Source: an uncultured Clostridia bacterium (lineage in GTDB: Bacteria; Bacillota; Clostridia; Christensenellales; Borkfalkiaceae). Taken from it: DNA of 64,000 bases. Below the pieces are notes generated by a model. That model did no database searches, was not told the origin of the DNA, and worked only from the letters and a program-made list of their open reading frames with translations. Below are positions 19,248 through 28,015 of the stretch, one piece after another. Position 1 is the stretch's first letter; the number at the start of each line of letters is the position of its first letter. The stretch spans positions 38,229-102,228 of the forward strand of contig CALVUR010000004.1 in the NCBI GenBank assembly GCA_944363645.1. Reading direction: 5' to 3'. The translations under genes and the position numbers were made by a program.

Positions 19248-19276
19248 ATAATACAACATCGCAAAATTATTGTCAA
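19248..19276 (-). promoter_or_regulatory. strong sigma-A promoter of the ribosomal operon
   Basis: TTGACA (19271-19276), 17 bp, TATTAT (19248-19253) on the minus strand. The -35 box is perfect. Predicted start of transcription is near 19241. Confidence 0.75.
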
Positions 19277-19591
19277 ACATTTTTCCGCCCTTTTTTAAAA
19301 AATTTTATAAAAAATGAAAAAATGTATAAACTGCCCCCAATTTAGCCCATTTTTTACGCCTTTTGCCACTTTTTCGACATCAACTAAGGCAGTTTTACGC
19401 CGTTTTCTTCCCTTATTATATAATTATAATAGAATTCGCTTTTTCGCTGTTTTTTGTCTTATCTATGCCCTTACCATTCCATTTTGGCTGAAAAACGGAA
19501 TTTTTGCGACATAGTCAAAAATGAATTGTAAGAGAATTTTAACTTTTTTTACGCCTTTTTATATACCCCTTTTTTTGCCCAAAATATGAAA
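19277..19591. other. gene-free AT-rich spacer
   Basis: Lies between the operon promoter and the pdxT terminator. It is T-rich on the plus strand. A 66-codon plus-strand frame here has low-complexity Phe/Thr-rich translation and no ribosome binding site; I do not call it. Confidence 0.5.
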
Positions 19592-19617
19592 AAAACAAGG
19601 GTTTAGCCCCTTGCTTT
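19592..19617 (-). terminator. terminator of pdxST overlapping the pdxT stop
   Basis: On the minus strand CAAGGGG and CCCTTG pair around a loop that contains the pdxT TAA stop, and six T follow. As with the U32 gene, the stop codon is part of the hairpin. Confidence 0.8.
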
Positions 19618-20175
19618 TACCATATCTAAAAAGTATTTGTGAACGCTTAAATCATTGGTAAGTTCTGGGTGGAAAGATGTTGCCAAAATGTTGTTTTGTC
19701 TTACGGCAACGATATTGCCATCTACCTTTGACAACACTTCAACTCCCTTACCAACGCTTTCAAAATAAGGTGCGCGGATAAAGGTCATAGGCACTTTGCC
19801 AACACCTTTAAAGTCAGCGTCAATTTTGAATGAAGCAAGTTGTCTGCCGTAAGCGTTGCGCTTTACAACGGCATTTAAAACGCCAAGGTGAACGGTGTCG
19901 TCATCCAAAAGTTTACCGGCAAGCAAAATCATGCCGGCGCATGTGCCAAACGCTGGAAGTCCGTTTTCAATCTTTTCTTTTAAAGGCAAAAGTAAACCTT
20001 CTTCACGCAAAAGTTTGCCTTGAGCAGTAGATTCACCGCCCGGCAAAACAATACCATCTAAATCGTCGGTCAAGTGGGCTAAAGTCCTAATTTCTTTAAC
20101 TTCTGCACCCAAACTTACGAGCATTTTTTCATGTTCTAAAAAAGCACCTTGTAGACAAAGAACGCCTATTTTCAA
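19603..20175 (-). CDS. pdxT: pyridoxal 5'-phosphate synthase, glutaminase subunit
   Basis: 190 residues. Hydrolyses glutamine and passes ammonia to PdxS in the 12+12 PLP synthase complex. This is a class I amidotransferase fold: GGEST (residues 46-50), nucleophile Cys79 in FGTCAGM, and His169/Glu171 in SFHPEL. It starts 1 bp after the pdxS stop, so the subunits are co-translated. Confidence 0.97.
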   Translation of the reverse strand: MKIGVLCLQGAFLEHEKMLVSLGAEVKEIRTLAHLTDDLDGIVLPGGESTAQGKLLREEGLLLPLKEKIENGLPAFGTCAGMILLAGKLLDDDTVHLGVLNAVVKRNAYGRQLASFKIDADFKGVGKVPMTFIRAPYFESVGKGVEVLSKVDGNIVAVRQNNILATSFHPELTNDLSVHKYFLDMVKARG

Positions 20176-20176
20176 A

Positions 20177-21046
20177 TTACTTACCCCTTTCAGCCATTAA
20201 AAGGCTAATTTCTTGTTCATTTATACCAACCATGGCTTCGCCAAGGTCTTCTGAAATTTCTGCCAAAATCTTTGGATCGTTATAGTGTGTAACGGCCTTA
20301 ACGATTGCACGGGCGCGTTTTTCAGGATCGTCCGATTTAAAGATACCACTGCCAACGAAAACGCCTTCTGCGCCGAGTTGCATCATAAGTGCGGCATCTG
20401 CTGGTGTTGCAACGCCACCTGCTGCAAAGTTTACAACGGGTAGTTTGCCGTTTTCGTGTACATACTTAACCAAATCGTAAGGAACACGCAAATTTTTTGC
20501 TTCTTCGTAAAGTTCATCTTCACTCATAGAAGTGATTTTACGAATTTGGCTCATCATAAGACGCATATGTTTTACCGCTTGAACGACGTCGCCTGTACCA
20601 GGTTCACCTTTGGTCCTTATCATAGATGCGCCTTCAGCAATTCTTCTAAAGGCTTCACCCAAATCCCTTGCACCGCAAACAAATGGTACATCAAACTTTG
20701 TTTTGTCAATATGGTAAACGTCGTCTGCTGGTGATAAAACTTCGCTTTCGTCAATATAGTCGATATCAATCGCTTGTAAAATTTGCGCTTCTGCAATATG
20801 ACCGATACGACATTTTGCCATTACGGGAATGGTAACTGCTTGTTGAATGCCTTTTATCATCTTTGGATCTGACATCCTTGAAACACCACCAGCGGCACGG
20901 ATATCTGCTGGAATGCGTTCAAGTGCCATAACTGCACAAGCACCTGCCCTTTCAGCGATTTTTGCTTGTTCTGGTGTGGTAACGTCCATAATGACGCCAC
21001 CTTTAAGCATTTGTGCTAAATTTCTGTTTATTTCTTCACGAGCCAT
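20177..21046 (-). CDS. pdxS: pyridoxal 5'-phosphate synthase, lyase subunit
   Basis: 289 residues. A TIM-barrel enzyme that condenses ribose 5-phosphate, glyceraldehyde 3-phosphate and ammonia to [38 protein letters not shown] (with an active-site lysine) and the phosphate loop [20 protein letters not shown] are diagnostic. It lies downstream of a good promoter and forms a two-gene operon with pdxT. Confidence 0.98.
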   Translation of the reverse strand: MAREEINRNLAQMLKGGVIMDVTTPEQAKIAERAGACAVMALERIPADIRAAGGVSRMSDPKMIKGIQQAVTIPVMAKCRIGHIAEAQILQAIDIDYIDESEVLSPADDVYHIDKTKFDVPFVCGARDLGEAFRRIAEGASMIRTKGEPGTGDVVQAVKHMRLMMSQIRKITSMSEDELYEEAKNLRVPYDLVKYVHENGKLPVVNFAAGGVATPADAALMMQLGAEGVFVGSGIFKSDDPEKRARAIVKAVTHYNDPKILAEISEDLGEAMVGINEQEISLLMAERGK

Positions 21047-21103
21047 AAAAATACCTCTATAAATTTTACGTAAGTAATATATAATCGTTTATAAGCGTGT
21101 ATG

Positions 21104-21132
21104 ATTGTAACATTATTATTATATTAAGTCAA
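21104..21132 (-). promoter_or_regulatory. sigma-A promoter of pdxST
   Basis: TTGACT (21127-21132), 17 bp, TACAAT (21104-21109) on the minus strand. A leader of about 50 nt ends in AGAGGT before the pdxS ATG. Confidence 0.7.
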
Positions 21133-21179
21133 GAATTTTGGAGTGCTTTAAAAGTAATTTTTAACGCCAAAAACGGGGC

Positions 21180-21215
21180 AAAAAGTGGCGATAACGGGCT
21201 TATAGGCAGACTTTT
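21180..21215 (+). repeat. palindromic element, copy 3
   Basis: Full-length: AAAAAGTGGC, core GATAACGGGCTTATAG, GCAG, ACTTTTT. Confidence 0.9.
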
Positions 21216-21500
21216 TGTCATTTTTAACTATTTTTATAAAAAATTGACTATTAAATAAAAGAGTTTTATATTTTACTTTTCTATAATTTTTTCGCCCATT
21301 TTTAAACCACAATTTAGCACTTTTTATTTTGATATTTAAATTAGATTATCCGCAAGCAATTTAACGGTTTTTACCTATAAATATAGCCACATCTTCATTT
21401 ATTAAAGTTGGGGTATGTATTGAGTTTTTTAATATATTTAATTACGATTAAACTGTTTAAACCGCCACAAAAAGCACAAAAACAGCCCCTGTTTTTTACA

Positions 21501-21538
21501 AAAAAATGGTCAATAATCGACCTATAGAGCCACTTTTT
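21501..21538 (+). repeat. palindromic element, copy 4 (second core type)
   Basis: Core AATAATCGACCTATAG between AAAAAATGGTC and CACTTTTT. The GGGCT of the first core type is replaced by CGACC. Confidence 0.8.
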
Positions 21539-21617
21539 ATAAATTTGACATATTTTTACAAAATTATAAAAGACTTTTTAAAACCGCCACTTTATCGTAA
21601 AAAGTGGTAAAGTATAT

Positions 21618-21640
21618 AAAAAACCGCATACATACCCCTT
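21618..21640 (+). repeat. second repeat family, copy A
   Basis: AAAAAACCGCATACATACCCC preceded by TATAT. The same motif occurs at 32885 and, with changes, at 33187 and 48744. Confidence 0.6.
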
Positions 21641-21728
21641 TTACACACTAATTTCATCTTAAAATAGGCGTTTTATATTCGTTTTATATTTAATTTATTT
21701 ATCGTGTCAAAAGGTTTAAAAAGGCAAA

Positions 21729-21770
21729 CAAAAAGGGCGTTGCAAAATTTCTTTTGCAACGCCTTATTTT
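21729..21770 (-). terminator. terminator of the acyltransferase gene
   Basis: GGCGTTGCAAAA and TTTTGCAACGCC form a 12-bp perfect stem; CTTTTTG follows on the minus strand. It lies about 60 bp after the stop at 21828, beyond a palindromic element. Confidence 0.85.
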
Positions 21771-21784
21771 GTTGAAATCTATTA

Positions 21785-21820
21785 AAAAACACTTAATAAC
21801 GGGCTTATAGCCCTATTTTT
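21785..21820 (+). repeat. palindromic element, copy 5
   Basis: AAAAACACTT, core AATAACGGGCTTATAG, CCC, TATTTTT. It lies 7 bp after the stop of the minus-strand acyltransferase gene. Confidence 0.85.
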
Positions 21821-21827
21821 TTTATTA

Positions 21828-22652
21828 TTAAGCGATTTTTAATTCTTCTTCATCGCAAACTTCATCGCCGATTTGAATATATCTTATTACTTCATGAGTG
21901 CTATATTTATCGGCGCAGTTTTGCATGTATGAATAGACTTCATTACGAAGTTTTTCTTGTGCATCTTTTCTGTTTAAAGTCATATCTGGGTAGATTGGGT
22001 CGCTGACGTATACGGTTATTTTTGCTTTTCTAAACAACTTGCCTATCCCCTTTGGTTTTTCAAAGGCGGTAAAAAAGGCAACGACCGGTGCGCCATCTTT
22101 AATGGGGTATCTAAAAGAAGTTTCAGCAAAAGGTCTTACGCCGATATAATATGGCCAGATATGGGCTTCGGGGTAAATTGCGATATTTTCGCCACGGTTA
22201 TGGCAATATTCGATATCCTTTAAAAACTTTTGCATTCCGCCATAAGTTGTGGGGATGGGAATAACGCCGAGCATTTTAACAATGTTACGCAAGCCCTTAA
22301 TTGAAACGGCATCGGGGTTGGCGATAATTTTTGTGCGGTGCGGAAAGGAAAGTAGGTTTGGTGTAAACGCATCGTATACACCGGTGTGATTACCGTATAG
22401 ATAAACGCCTTTAAGCCCTTTAAGTGCCTTGCGGTTTTTGATTTTTATGCCGTAATAAAAACGCTCTATAATAAAGATTATAGGCATGGCGATACCACGC
22501 AAGATATATGTCCCTATTTTATAAAAGAAGTTTTTAGGCACAAAGTTGTAATTTGAGTCGATTTTTTGCTGTTTGATTTTTGTGCCTGCAAAGTCGTCCT
22601 TTAAAGGGTCTTTGTAATAAATTGTCTTTTTAGGAAATTTGTTTCTTTTCAT
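21828..22652 (-). CDS. PlsC-like 1-acylglycerol-3-phosphate acyltransferase
   Basis: 274 residues. A membrane-associated acyltransferase of the PlsC family. A hydrophobic segment at about residues 50-66 precedes the catalytic His-x4-Asp (GNHTGVYDAF, His89 and Asp94), and the glycerol-phosphate-binding motif is YPEAHIWP at about 160. It overlaps the glycosyltransferase gene upstream by 23 bp, which implies translational coupling and joint work on membrane lipids. A TTG at 22664 is an alternative start. The exact acyl acceptor cannot be told from sequence. Confidence 0.85.
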   Translation of the reverse strand: MKRNKFPKKTIYYKDPLKDDFAGTKIKQQKIDSNYNFVPKNFFYKIGTYILRGIAMPIIFIIERFYYGIKIKNRKALKGLKGVYLYGNHTGVYDAFTPNLLSFPHRTKIIANPDAVSIKGLRNIVKMLGVIPIPTTYGGMQKFLKDIEYCHNRGENIAIYPEAHIWPYYIGVRPFAETSFRYPIKDGAPVVAFFTAFEKPKGIGKLFRKAKITVYVSDPIYPDMTLNRKDAQEKLRNEVYSYMQNCADKYSTHEVIRYIQIGDEVCDEEELKIA

Positions 22653-23778
22653 TGGCAACTTCAACCATCATTTCTTCCATTTTTTTCATACATAATTCCT
22701 GATTAAACGCAGTTGAAGAATTTAGATATTTTTCTTCGCACTTACGCTTTTCTTCGGGGTGGTCGATCCAATAATCGATTACCCTTGCCAAGTCTTCAGG
22801 ATCACGATTTTTGAAAATACAACGCTCGTCTACCACATAATTGCTTGTTGCAGATTTTTTTGATGAAGAGCAGATTGTAAGTTTACCACAAGCAATGGCT
22901 TCGATACAAGAAATACCTTCAAGTTCGATTTCCGCCGGGTGGACATATATGTCGCACATATTTAAAACATCGATAATCTCTTCACGAGTGTAAAGTTTAA
23001 ACACTGGCGGAATTGGCAACTTTTTGGCAAGTTTTTTGTAATATTTTTCCTTTACACCCTGACCGCCCAAAACAAGTTGGATGCTGTCTTTATATTTAGA
23101 GTGCATTATCGCCTTAATCAAAGTATCTTGCGATTTTTCACGAGCATACCTGCCCGTCGACAAAATTACAATTTTATCTTGCCATTCTGGTGGCTTTTTG
23201 CTGGGGCGTTTTTTAACATAATCATTTACGCCGTTAGAAATGACATAGCCTTTAGTTTTTTCGTGAATGTTTTCTTCAAAAATATTTCTAATAAATACCG
23301 TTGGGAAGTGTATGCCGTCCACGTGTGAGAAAAAATGTTTCCAGTTATACACATAGAAAAAGTGGTTTAACGGTGTGCACCACTGAAGTTTTAAATAACT
23401 TGTAACGTTTTCAGCCTGCGCATGAAAGCCAGCGGTAACAGGTATACCCATTTCTTCCGCAACGGAAAGTGTAACACGTCCAAGCATGAATGGCGTCATA
23501 ATGTGCACGATATCTACGCCCGTTAAAGCCTCGACAACGATATCACGCTGGGGTTTAGCGATAGTTACGCCAACCTTTGAAACATAGTTATTTAAAAATT
23601 TACCAAAATCATAATTTGGTACTACATAATAATCTTTTACGCCTTGTTTGTCTTTATCGCAACACAAAACTCTTACAGTGTGCCCGTTGGCACGCAAATA
23701 GTTTATAAGATTTGTTGCGGCAATAGTTGTGCCGTTGGTTTCAGCACCCAAAACGTCGCATGCAACCAAAACAATCAT
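22630..23778 (-). CDS. GT4-family glycosyltransferase, probably glycolipid-forming
   Basis: 382 residues. A GT-B fold retaining glycosyltransferase: N-terminal CDVLGAETNGTTIAATNLIN and the C-terminal donor-site motif ELEGISCIEAIACGK with the E-x7-E pair. The layout resembles diacylglycerol glucosyltransferases (MgdA type), and coupling to an acyltransferase fits glycolipid synthesis, which is inference. GAGGTTTAAT precedes the ATG at 23778; the upstream TTG (23790) would place this ribosome binding site inside the gene. Confidence 0.8.
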   Translation of the reverse strand: MIVLVACDVLGAETNGTTIAATNLINYLRANGHTVRVLCCDKDKQGVKDYYVVPNYDFGKFLNNYVSKVGVTIAKPQRDIVVEALTGVDIVHIMTPFMLGRVTLSVAEEMGIPVTAGFHAQAENVTSYLKLQWCTPLNHFFYVYNWKHFFSHVDGIHFPTVFIRNIFEENIHEKTKGYVISNGVNDYVKKRPSKKPPEWQDKIVILSTGRYAREKSQDTLIKAIMHSKYKDSIQLVLGGQGVKEKYYKKLAKKLPIPPVFKLYTREEIIDVLNMCDIYVHPAEIELEGISCIEAIACGKLTICSSSKKSATSNYVVDERCIFKNRDPEDLARVIDYWIDHPEEKRKCEEKYLNSSTAFNQELCMKKMEEMMVEVANEKKQIS

Positions 23779-24153
23779 ATTAAACCTCAATAAGTAATTT
23801 TGTAAAACTTTTTGACAACTAACTATACTTTGTCATTTATCGTTTGTTATTATATCAAAGAAAACTCAACTTTTCTTCAACTTTTATGAATTTAAATATT
23901 TTTTGTAAAATTTCACATTCTTAACAAAATAACCACAAATGCAAAACTTTAACTAAATATTATACCTGCTAAATTTAATTATCGTTTGTCTAATTTATGG
24001 GATAAACTACATTATTTTTGAGAAAAAGTGGCGATAATGGGCTTATAGACGGACTTTTTTAATTATCTTTACACTTTTTGTAAATTTGTTTACTTTATTT
24101 TTGCACTTAAATTTATTTTACGCAAAAGACCTAAAAAGTATTATTTTTGCAAA
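23779..24153. other. intergenic region between glycosyltransferase and rsmI
   Basis: AT-rich, upstream of the glycosyltransferase. It must contain that gene's promoter (a TATAAT lies on the minus strand near 23855), but I find no -35 box at good spacing. It holds palindromic copy 6. Confidence 0.5.
24023..24059 (+). repeat. palindromic element, copy 6
   Basis: AAAAAGTGGC, core GATAATGGGCTTATAG, ACGG, ACTTTTT. Confidence 0.9.
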
Positions 24154-24182
24154 CAAAAAAGCGAGTTATAAAAACTCGCTTA
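24154..24182 (-). terminator. terminator of rsmI
   Basis: AGCGAGTT and AACTCGCT pair around TTTAT on the minus strand, followed by six T. It sits beyond palindromic copy 7. Confidence 0.8.
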
Positions 24183-24197
24183 CGATAATTTATTTTA

Positions 24198-24234
24198 AAA
24201 AATATGCCGATAACGGGCTTATAGGCGGACTTTT
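24198..24234 (+). repeat. palindromic element, copy 7
   Basis: AAAAATATGCC, core GATAACGGGCTTATAG, GCGG, ACTTTT. It ends 7 bp after the rsmI stop. Confidence 0.9.
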
Positions 24235-24241
24235 ATAAAAA

Positions 24242-25042
24242 TCAGTCGTCAATCATAAGTTTATAAAGTTCGCTTTTTGCCATGCCACGTTCTTTAGCGA
24301 CTTTTTTAATCGCATCCATTTTAGAAAGTCCGTCATTTTGGTAAAGTTTGACATGTTCTTTAACGGTTAAGCCTTCAAAACTTTCCTTTTGATAGTTGCC
24401 GTCAACCAAAATAACAAACTCACCACGCAAATCAATTTGGGGTGTTTCGCCCAAAATAAACTGACAACGTGTTTCGAAAACCTTTGTAATTTCCTTTACA
24501 AGCACAGCCTTTCTTGCACCTAAACCTTCATACAAAACGCCCAAAGTCTTTTCAATATCGTGTGGGGCGCAATAAAAAATTAAGGTTGCAGGAATTTGTG
24601 AATAGGTATCTAAAAGTTTAATTGCCTCTGCCTTTTTTTCTGGTAAAAAACCGATAAAGGTAAAGTTTTGACTGTTAAGCCCTGACAAAATAAGGGCTGG
24701 AAGTAGTGCGTTTGCACCCGGCACAACGGTAAATTCGCAATTATTTTGCAAAAGTTGTTTAACCAAAACTCCGCCCGGATCTGACAATACGGGCGTACCA
24801 GCATCGCTTATGACGGCGACAGACTTGCCGTCTAAAAGTAAATCGATTATCTTTTGAGAAGATGAAACTTCGTTAAACTTTTGATAAGATATAAGCGGTT
24901 TTTTAATTTCGTACTTGTTTAAAAGCGGTAAAGAATGCCTTGTGTCTTCGCAAGCGATGACATCAACCGACTTTAAAACTTCGATTGCACGAAAAGATAT
25001 ATCTAATAAATTACCTATTGGTGTTGAAACAAAATATAGCAT
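24242..25042 (-). CDS. rsmI: 16S rRNA (cytidine-1402 2'-O) methyltransferase
   Basis: 266 residues. Methylates the ribose of C1402 in the decoding centre using S-adenosylmethionine. The tetrapyrrole-methylase fold is seen from YFVSTPIGNLLDISFRAIEV, ACEDTRHSLPLL and ISDAGTPVLSDPG. The length is slightly under the usual 280-290. AGGTG before the ATG lies next to palindromic copy 8. Confidence 0.95.
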   Translation of the reverse strand: MLYFVSTPIGNLLDISFRAIEVLKSVDVIACEDTRHSLPLLNKYEIKKPLISYQKFNEVSSSQKIIDLLLDGKSVAVISDAGTPVLSDPGGVLVKQLLQNNCEFTVVPGANALLPALILSGLNSQNFTFIGFLPEKKAEAIKLLDTYSQIPATLIFYCAPHDIEKTLGVLYEGLGARKAVLVKEITKVFETRCQFILGETPQIDLRGEFVILVDGNYQKESFEGLTVKEHVKLYQNDGLSKMDAIKKVAKERGMAKSELYKLMIDD

Positions 25043-25052
25043 ATTTACACCT

Positions 25053-25089
25053 AAAAAACGTTGATAACGGGCTTATAGCCCCACTTTTT
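25053..25089 (+). repeat. palindromic element, copy 8
   Basis: AAAAAACGTT, core GATAACGGGCTTATAG, CCCC, ACTTTTT. It lies 11 bp before the rsmI start codon. Confidence 0.9.
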
Positions 25090-25113
25090 AAAAATTTTGC
25101 CGTATAAATTTAT

Positions 25114-25145
25114 GGCTTAAAAGGCGCAAAAAAACCTTTTAAGCC
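25114..25145. terminator. hairpin between pth and rsmI
   Basis: GGCTTAAAAGG and CCTTTTAAGCC form a perfect 11-bp stem with a short loop, just after the pth stop. No T-run follows on the minus strand, so it may be an mRNA-processing or weak terminator hairpin. Confidence 0.55.
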
Positions 25146-25158
25146 GTAAAATAAATTA

Positions 25159-25731
25159 TTAAACTTTTTTATTATATTCCTGCATAAGTTGGTCATCGGT
25201 TGCGCCGTTTAAATAGTCAACAACCAAGTTTTTTGCACGCAACAAAGCACCGTTTAGCGCATCAAATTGCGACTTTGGAACTTGTGAAAGCACATAGTCA
25301 ACAAGCGGAATACTGTCATCTTGCGGTTTAGTGCCTACCCTTACACGCTTATACTCATTTGTGCCGATACACAAAGTAATGTTGCGCATGCCGTTGTGCG
25401 TGCCGGGTGAGCCGTGTGGGCGGTAACGAATTTGACCGATATCGATATCGATGTCGTCATAAATAACCATCATATCGGTTGATGGGACGTTGTAATAAGA
25501 TAAAACCTTGCTTACGCATTCCCCACTCAAATTCATATAGGTAATGGGTTTTACGACTAAAAATTTTTCACCAGCAACCATGCCTTCCGCCAAATAGCAA
25601 CGCAGATTTTTTTTGAGTTTAAAATCAAGGTTATACTGCGAAGCCAAATTATCAACGGCAAGAAAGCCCATGTTGTGATATGTGTTTTGGTATTTTAATT
25701 CGGGGTTACCCAAACCTACGATAACTTTCAT
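25159..25731 (-). CDS. pth: peptidyl-tRNA hydrolase
   Basis: 190 residues. Frees tRNA from stalled peptidyl-tRNA. VGLGNPELKYQNTYHNMGFL carries Asn10 and catalytic His19, and VIYDDIDIDIGQIRYRPHGS the substrate-side Asp; GSPGTHNGMRNI is invariant. It lies 23 bp downstream of prs, so prs-pth is an operon. Confidence 0.97.
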   Translation of the reverse strand: MKVIVGLGNPELKYQNTYHNMGFLAVDNLASQYNLDFKLKKNLRCYLAEGMVAGEKFLVVKPITYMNLSGECVSKVLSYYNVPSTDMMVIYDDIDIDIGQIRYRPHGSPGTHNGMRNITLCIGTNEYKRVRVGTKPQDDSIPLVDYVLSQVPKSQFDALNGALLRAKNLVVDYLNGATDDQLMQEYNKKV

Positions 25732-25754
25732 TTTAATTAACGCCTAACGCCCTA

Positions 25755-26711
25755 TTAAATGTAATCTTTATAAATGTCAGCCATTTGCATATCGGTGTAA
25801 ACAAACTTAATAGCCTTTGCTAAAAGTGGTGCAACCGATAAAATTTCGATCTTGTCGATCTTCTTTTCTTTTGGAAGTTCGATTGTATCTAAAATAACGA
25901 GTTTTTCAATGTAAGAATTTTGAATTCTTTCAATAGCAGGACCGCTTAAAACGGCGTGAGTACAGCATGCAAAAATGTGTTTTACACCGGCTTTATGCAA
26001 TGCTTCTGCGCCAAAGCAAAGTGTACCAGCGGTATCGACCATGTCGTCAACGAGTAAGCAAGTTTTGCCCTTTACGTCGCCAATGATGTTTAAAATTTCA
26101 ACTTGGTTAGCCTTTGGACGGCGTTTATCGATGATAGCCATTGGCACATTTAACCTTGTTGCAACGTTTCTTGCCCTACCAACACTGCCGATATCGGGTG
26201 AAACAACGACAAAGTTGTCGTCAGCGTACTTTTCAAAGTAGTGGCACAAAATGGGGTTGCCAACCAAGTGGTCAACGGGGATATCAAAAAAGCCTTGAAT
26301 TTGTGGGGCGTGTAAGTCGATTGATAAAAGTCTGTCCGCACCGGCAGAAGTAATGATATCCGCAACGAGTTTTGCTGTGATTGGATCACGTGGTTTAGCC
26401 TTTCTATCTTGTCTTGCATAGCCAAAGTAAGGAATAACGGCTGTAATACGGCCAGCGGATGCACGACGTGCAGCGTCAATCATTACAAGAAGTTCCATAA
26501 GGTTTTCGTTTACGGGATAAGATGTAGATTGGATGATAAATACGTCCCTGCCACGAATACTGTTGGTGATATGAACGCTTGTTTCGCCATCTGAGAAGTG
26601 TCCAACTTCAACATCACACAAAGTCATGCCAAGTTCTTTAGCAATTTTTTCTGCTAATGGTCGGTTGGAATTTCCGCTAAAAAGTACCATATCAGTTTTA
26701 TGTGTAATCAT
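25755..26711 (-). CDS. prs: ribose-phosphate pyrophosphokinase
   Basis: 318 residues. Makes PRPP from ribose 5-phosphate and ATP for nucleotide, histidine and tryptophan synthesis. [18 protein letters not shown], the ATP loop [20 protein letters not shown] and the PRPP loop [13 protein letters not shown] are diagnostic of class I enzymes. It has its own promoter and AAGGAG. Confidence 0.98.
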   Translation of the reverse strand: MITHKTDMVLFSGNSNRPLAEKIAKELGMTLCDVEVGHFSDGETSVHITNSIRGRDVFIIQSTSYPVNENLMELLVMIDAARRASAGRITAVIPYFGYARQDRKAKPRDPITAKLVADIITSAGADRLLSIDLHAPQIQGFFDIPVDHLVGNPILCHYFEKYADDNFVVVSPDIGSVGRARNVATRLNVPMAIIDKRRPKANQVEILNIIGDVKGKTCLLVDDMVDTAGTLCFGAEALHKAGVKHIFACCTHAVLSGPAIERIQNSYIEKLVILDTIELPKEKKIDKIEILSVAPLLAKAIKFVYTDMQMADIYKDYI

Positions 26712-26759
26712 TTTTACTCCTTACGGCAATATGCCTTTATCTATTTAGTTTATAATAAT

Positions 26760-26788
26760 ATAATAAAGTAATTTGACAATTTAGTCAA
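26760..26788 (-). promoter_or_regulatory. sigma-A promoter of prs-pth
   Basis: TTGACT (26783-26788), 17 bp, TATTAT (26760-26765) on the minus strand. Confidence 0.7.
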
Positions 26789-26985
26789 ACCAAGAAGCAT
26801 TACATTGTTAAAAATTTTTGCAACTTTTAAAATTTCACATAATTTTAGCGTTTTTTGAAAATTTTTATATCAAATTTAAAGATTTTTTGCCCCTTTATCA
26901 ACATTTTTATTGTCTAAATTTTTTGGTAAATGTTTGTTTTTGCACCTTGTAATTTTTAATAGCCTTGCTAAAAAACTTTAAAAAA
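26789..26985. other. gene-free AT-rich spacer
   Basis: Lies between the prs promoter and the tadA terminator. I see no repeats of either family and no plausible gene. Confidence 0.5.
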
Positions 26986-27013
26986 CAAAAAAGCCACAAA
27001 AATGGCTTTTTGT
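26986..27013 (-). terminator. terminator of tadA
   Basis: AAAAAGCCA and TGGCTTTTT pair around CAAAAA. T-runs stand on both sides, so it is possibly bidirectional. Confidence 0.8.
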
Positions 27014-27038
27014 AACAAGCTTAATATAAAATTTACCA

Positions 27039-27497
27039 TTACCCTTGATTTGTAGCACGTTTTAAGCGGAAAAAGTCGGTTAAAATTTGTGAACATCGTT
27101 GCTTTAAAATACCGCCTTCATACTCTGTTTGCCAGTTAAGTACGCCAGACGATAAAAGGGAAAATTTGCTTTCGCAAGCACCGCCTTTTGGTTCGTATGC
27201 GCCAAAGTAAACCTTTTTTATCCTTGCGTTTATTATTGCGCCAGCGCACATAATACAAGGCTCTAACGTAACATAAAGTTCGCAATCATCTAATCGCCAA
27301 CTATTTAATTTTTTGCAAGCCTTTTCGATAGCGATAAGTTCGGCGTGGTAAGTTGCAATATTTTTTGATTCACGCAAGTTGTGCGCTTTTGCAATAACCT
27401 TGCCGTCCTTTACAATAACCGCCCCGATTGGGACTTCGTCAATCTTTAAGGCTTTTTGCGCTTCCTTTAAAGCAAGCGACATAAAATGTTCTTTCAT
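27039..27497 (-). CDS. tadA: tRNA-specific adenosine deaminase
   Basis: 152 residues. Deaminates A34 to inosine in tRNA-Arg. The zinc site HAELIAIEKA plus PCIMCAGAI is complete. AAGG followed by 5 nt leads to the ATG at 27497; a GTG two codons upstream is less likely. It directly follows rlmH (stop 27505). Confidence 0.94.
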   Translation of the reverse strand: MKEHFMSLALKEAQKALKIDEVPIGAVIVKDGKVIAKAHNLRESKNIATYHAELIAIEKACKKLNSWRLDDCELYVTLEPCIMCAGAIINARIKKVYFGAYEPKGGACESKFSLLSSGVLNWQTEYEGGILKQRCSQILTDFFRLKRATNQG

Positions 27498-27504
27498 AAC
27501 CACC

Positions 27505-27978
27505 TTATTTATGATATGTTGTGCTGTTTAAAATGGTAAATGCACGGTAAATTTGCTCGGTCAAAATAAGCCTTGCCATAGTGTGTGGAAAGGTCATATC
27601 GCTAAAGGAAAGTTTGTCTTTTGAAAGGGCTTTGACCTTGTTTGATATGCCGTACGAACCGCCTATGACAAAGGTGATTTCTTCACCCAAATCAAGACTT
27701 TTTTTGATAAACTTTGCAAACTTTTCGCTTGACATTTTTTCGCCTTCGATACAAAGTGAAACAACCTTGCCTTTGAGTTTTTTGATAATCTGCTCGCCTT
27801 CTAAGTCCATAATTTTTTCACGCATTGAAGGGCTGTCTATCTGGGAAAAATTTTCTTCTTTTGCTTCGTAAATATTAAGTTGAGCGTACTTTGAAATTCT
27901 TTTTGCGTACTCATTTATGCCGTCCAAAAAGTAATTTTCTTTGACCTTTCCTACGGCGACAATATTGATTTTAAACAT
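27505..27978 (-). CDS. rlmH: 23S rRNA pseudouridine-1915 N3-methyltransferase
   Basis: 157 residues. A SPOUT-fold methyltransferase acting on assembled ribosomes. VVSLCIEGEKMSSEKFAKFI, FVIGGSYGISNKVKALSKDK and the C-terminal MARLILTEQIYRAFTILNST are typical. Its ribosome binding site (AGGGG, 8 nt before ATG) is supplied by palindromic copy 9, which fills the whole gap to the gene upstream. Confidence 0.96.
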   Translation of the reverse strand: MFKINIVAVGKVKENYFLDGINEYAKRISKYAQLNIYEAKEENFSQIDSPSMREKIMDLEGEQIIKKLKGKVVSLCIEGEKMSSEKFAKFIKKSLDLGEEITFVIGGSYGISNKVKALSKDKLSFSDMTFPHTMARLILTEQIYRAFTILNSTTYHK

Positions 27979-28015
27979 AAAAAGTGCCCCTATAAGCCCG
28001 TTATCGCCACTTTTT
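27978..28015 (-). repeat. palindromic element, copy 9
   Basis: On the minus strand AAAAAGTGGC, core GATAACGGGCTTATAG, GGGC, ACTTTTT. One end touches the CPBP stop codon and the other the rlmH ATG. Confidence 0.9.

Larger units (their letters stand above)
21133..21728. other. repeat-rich intergenic region
   Basis: A gene-free stretch of about 600 bp. It holds two palindromic elements (21180-21215, 21501-21538), one copy of the second repeat (21618-21640) and its inverted partial match GGGGTATGTAT near 21410. I see no reading frame with a ribosome binding site. Confidence 0.6.

Noticed and set aside
19314..19514. 66-codon plus-strand frame upstream of the ribosomal operon
   Set aside because: No ribosome binding site or promoter, low-complexity Phe/Thr-rich translation.
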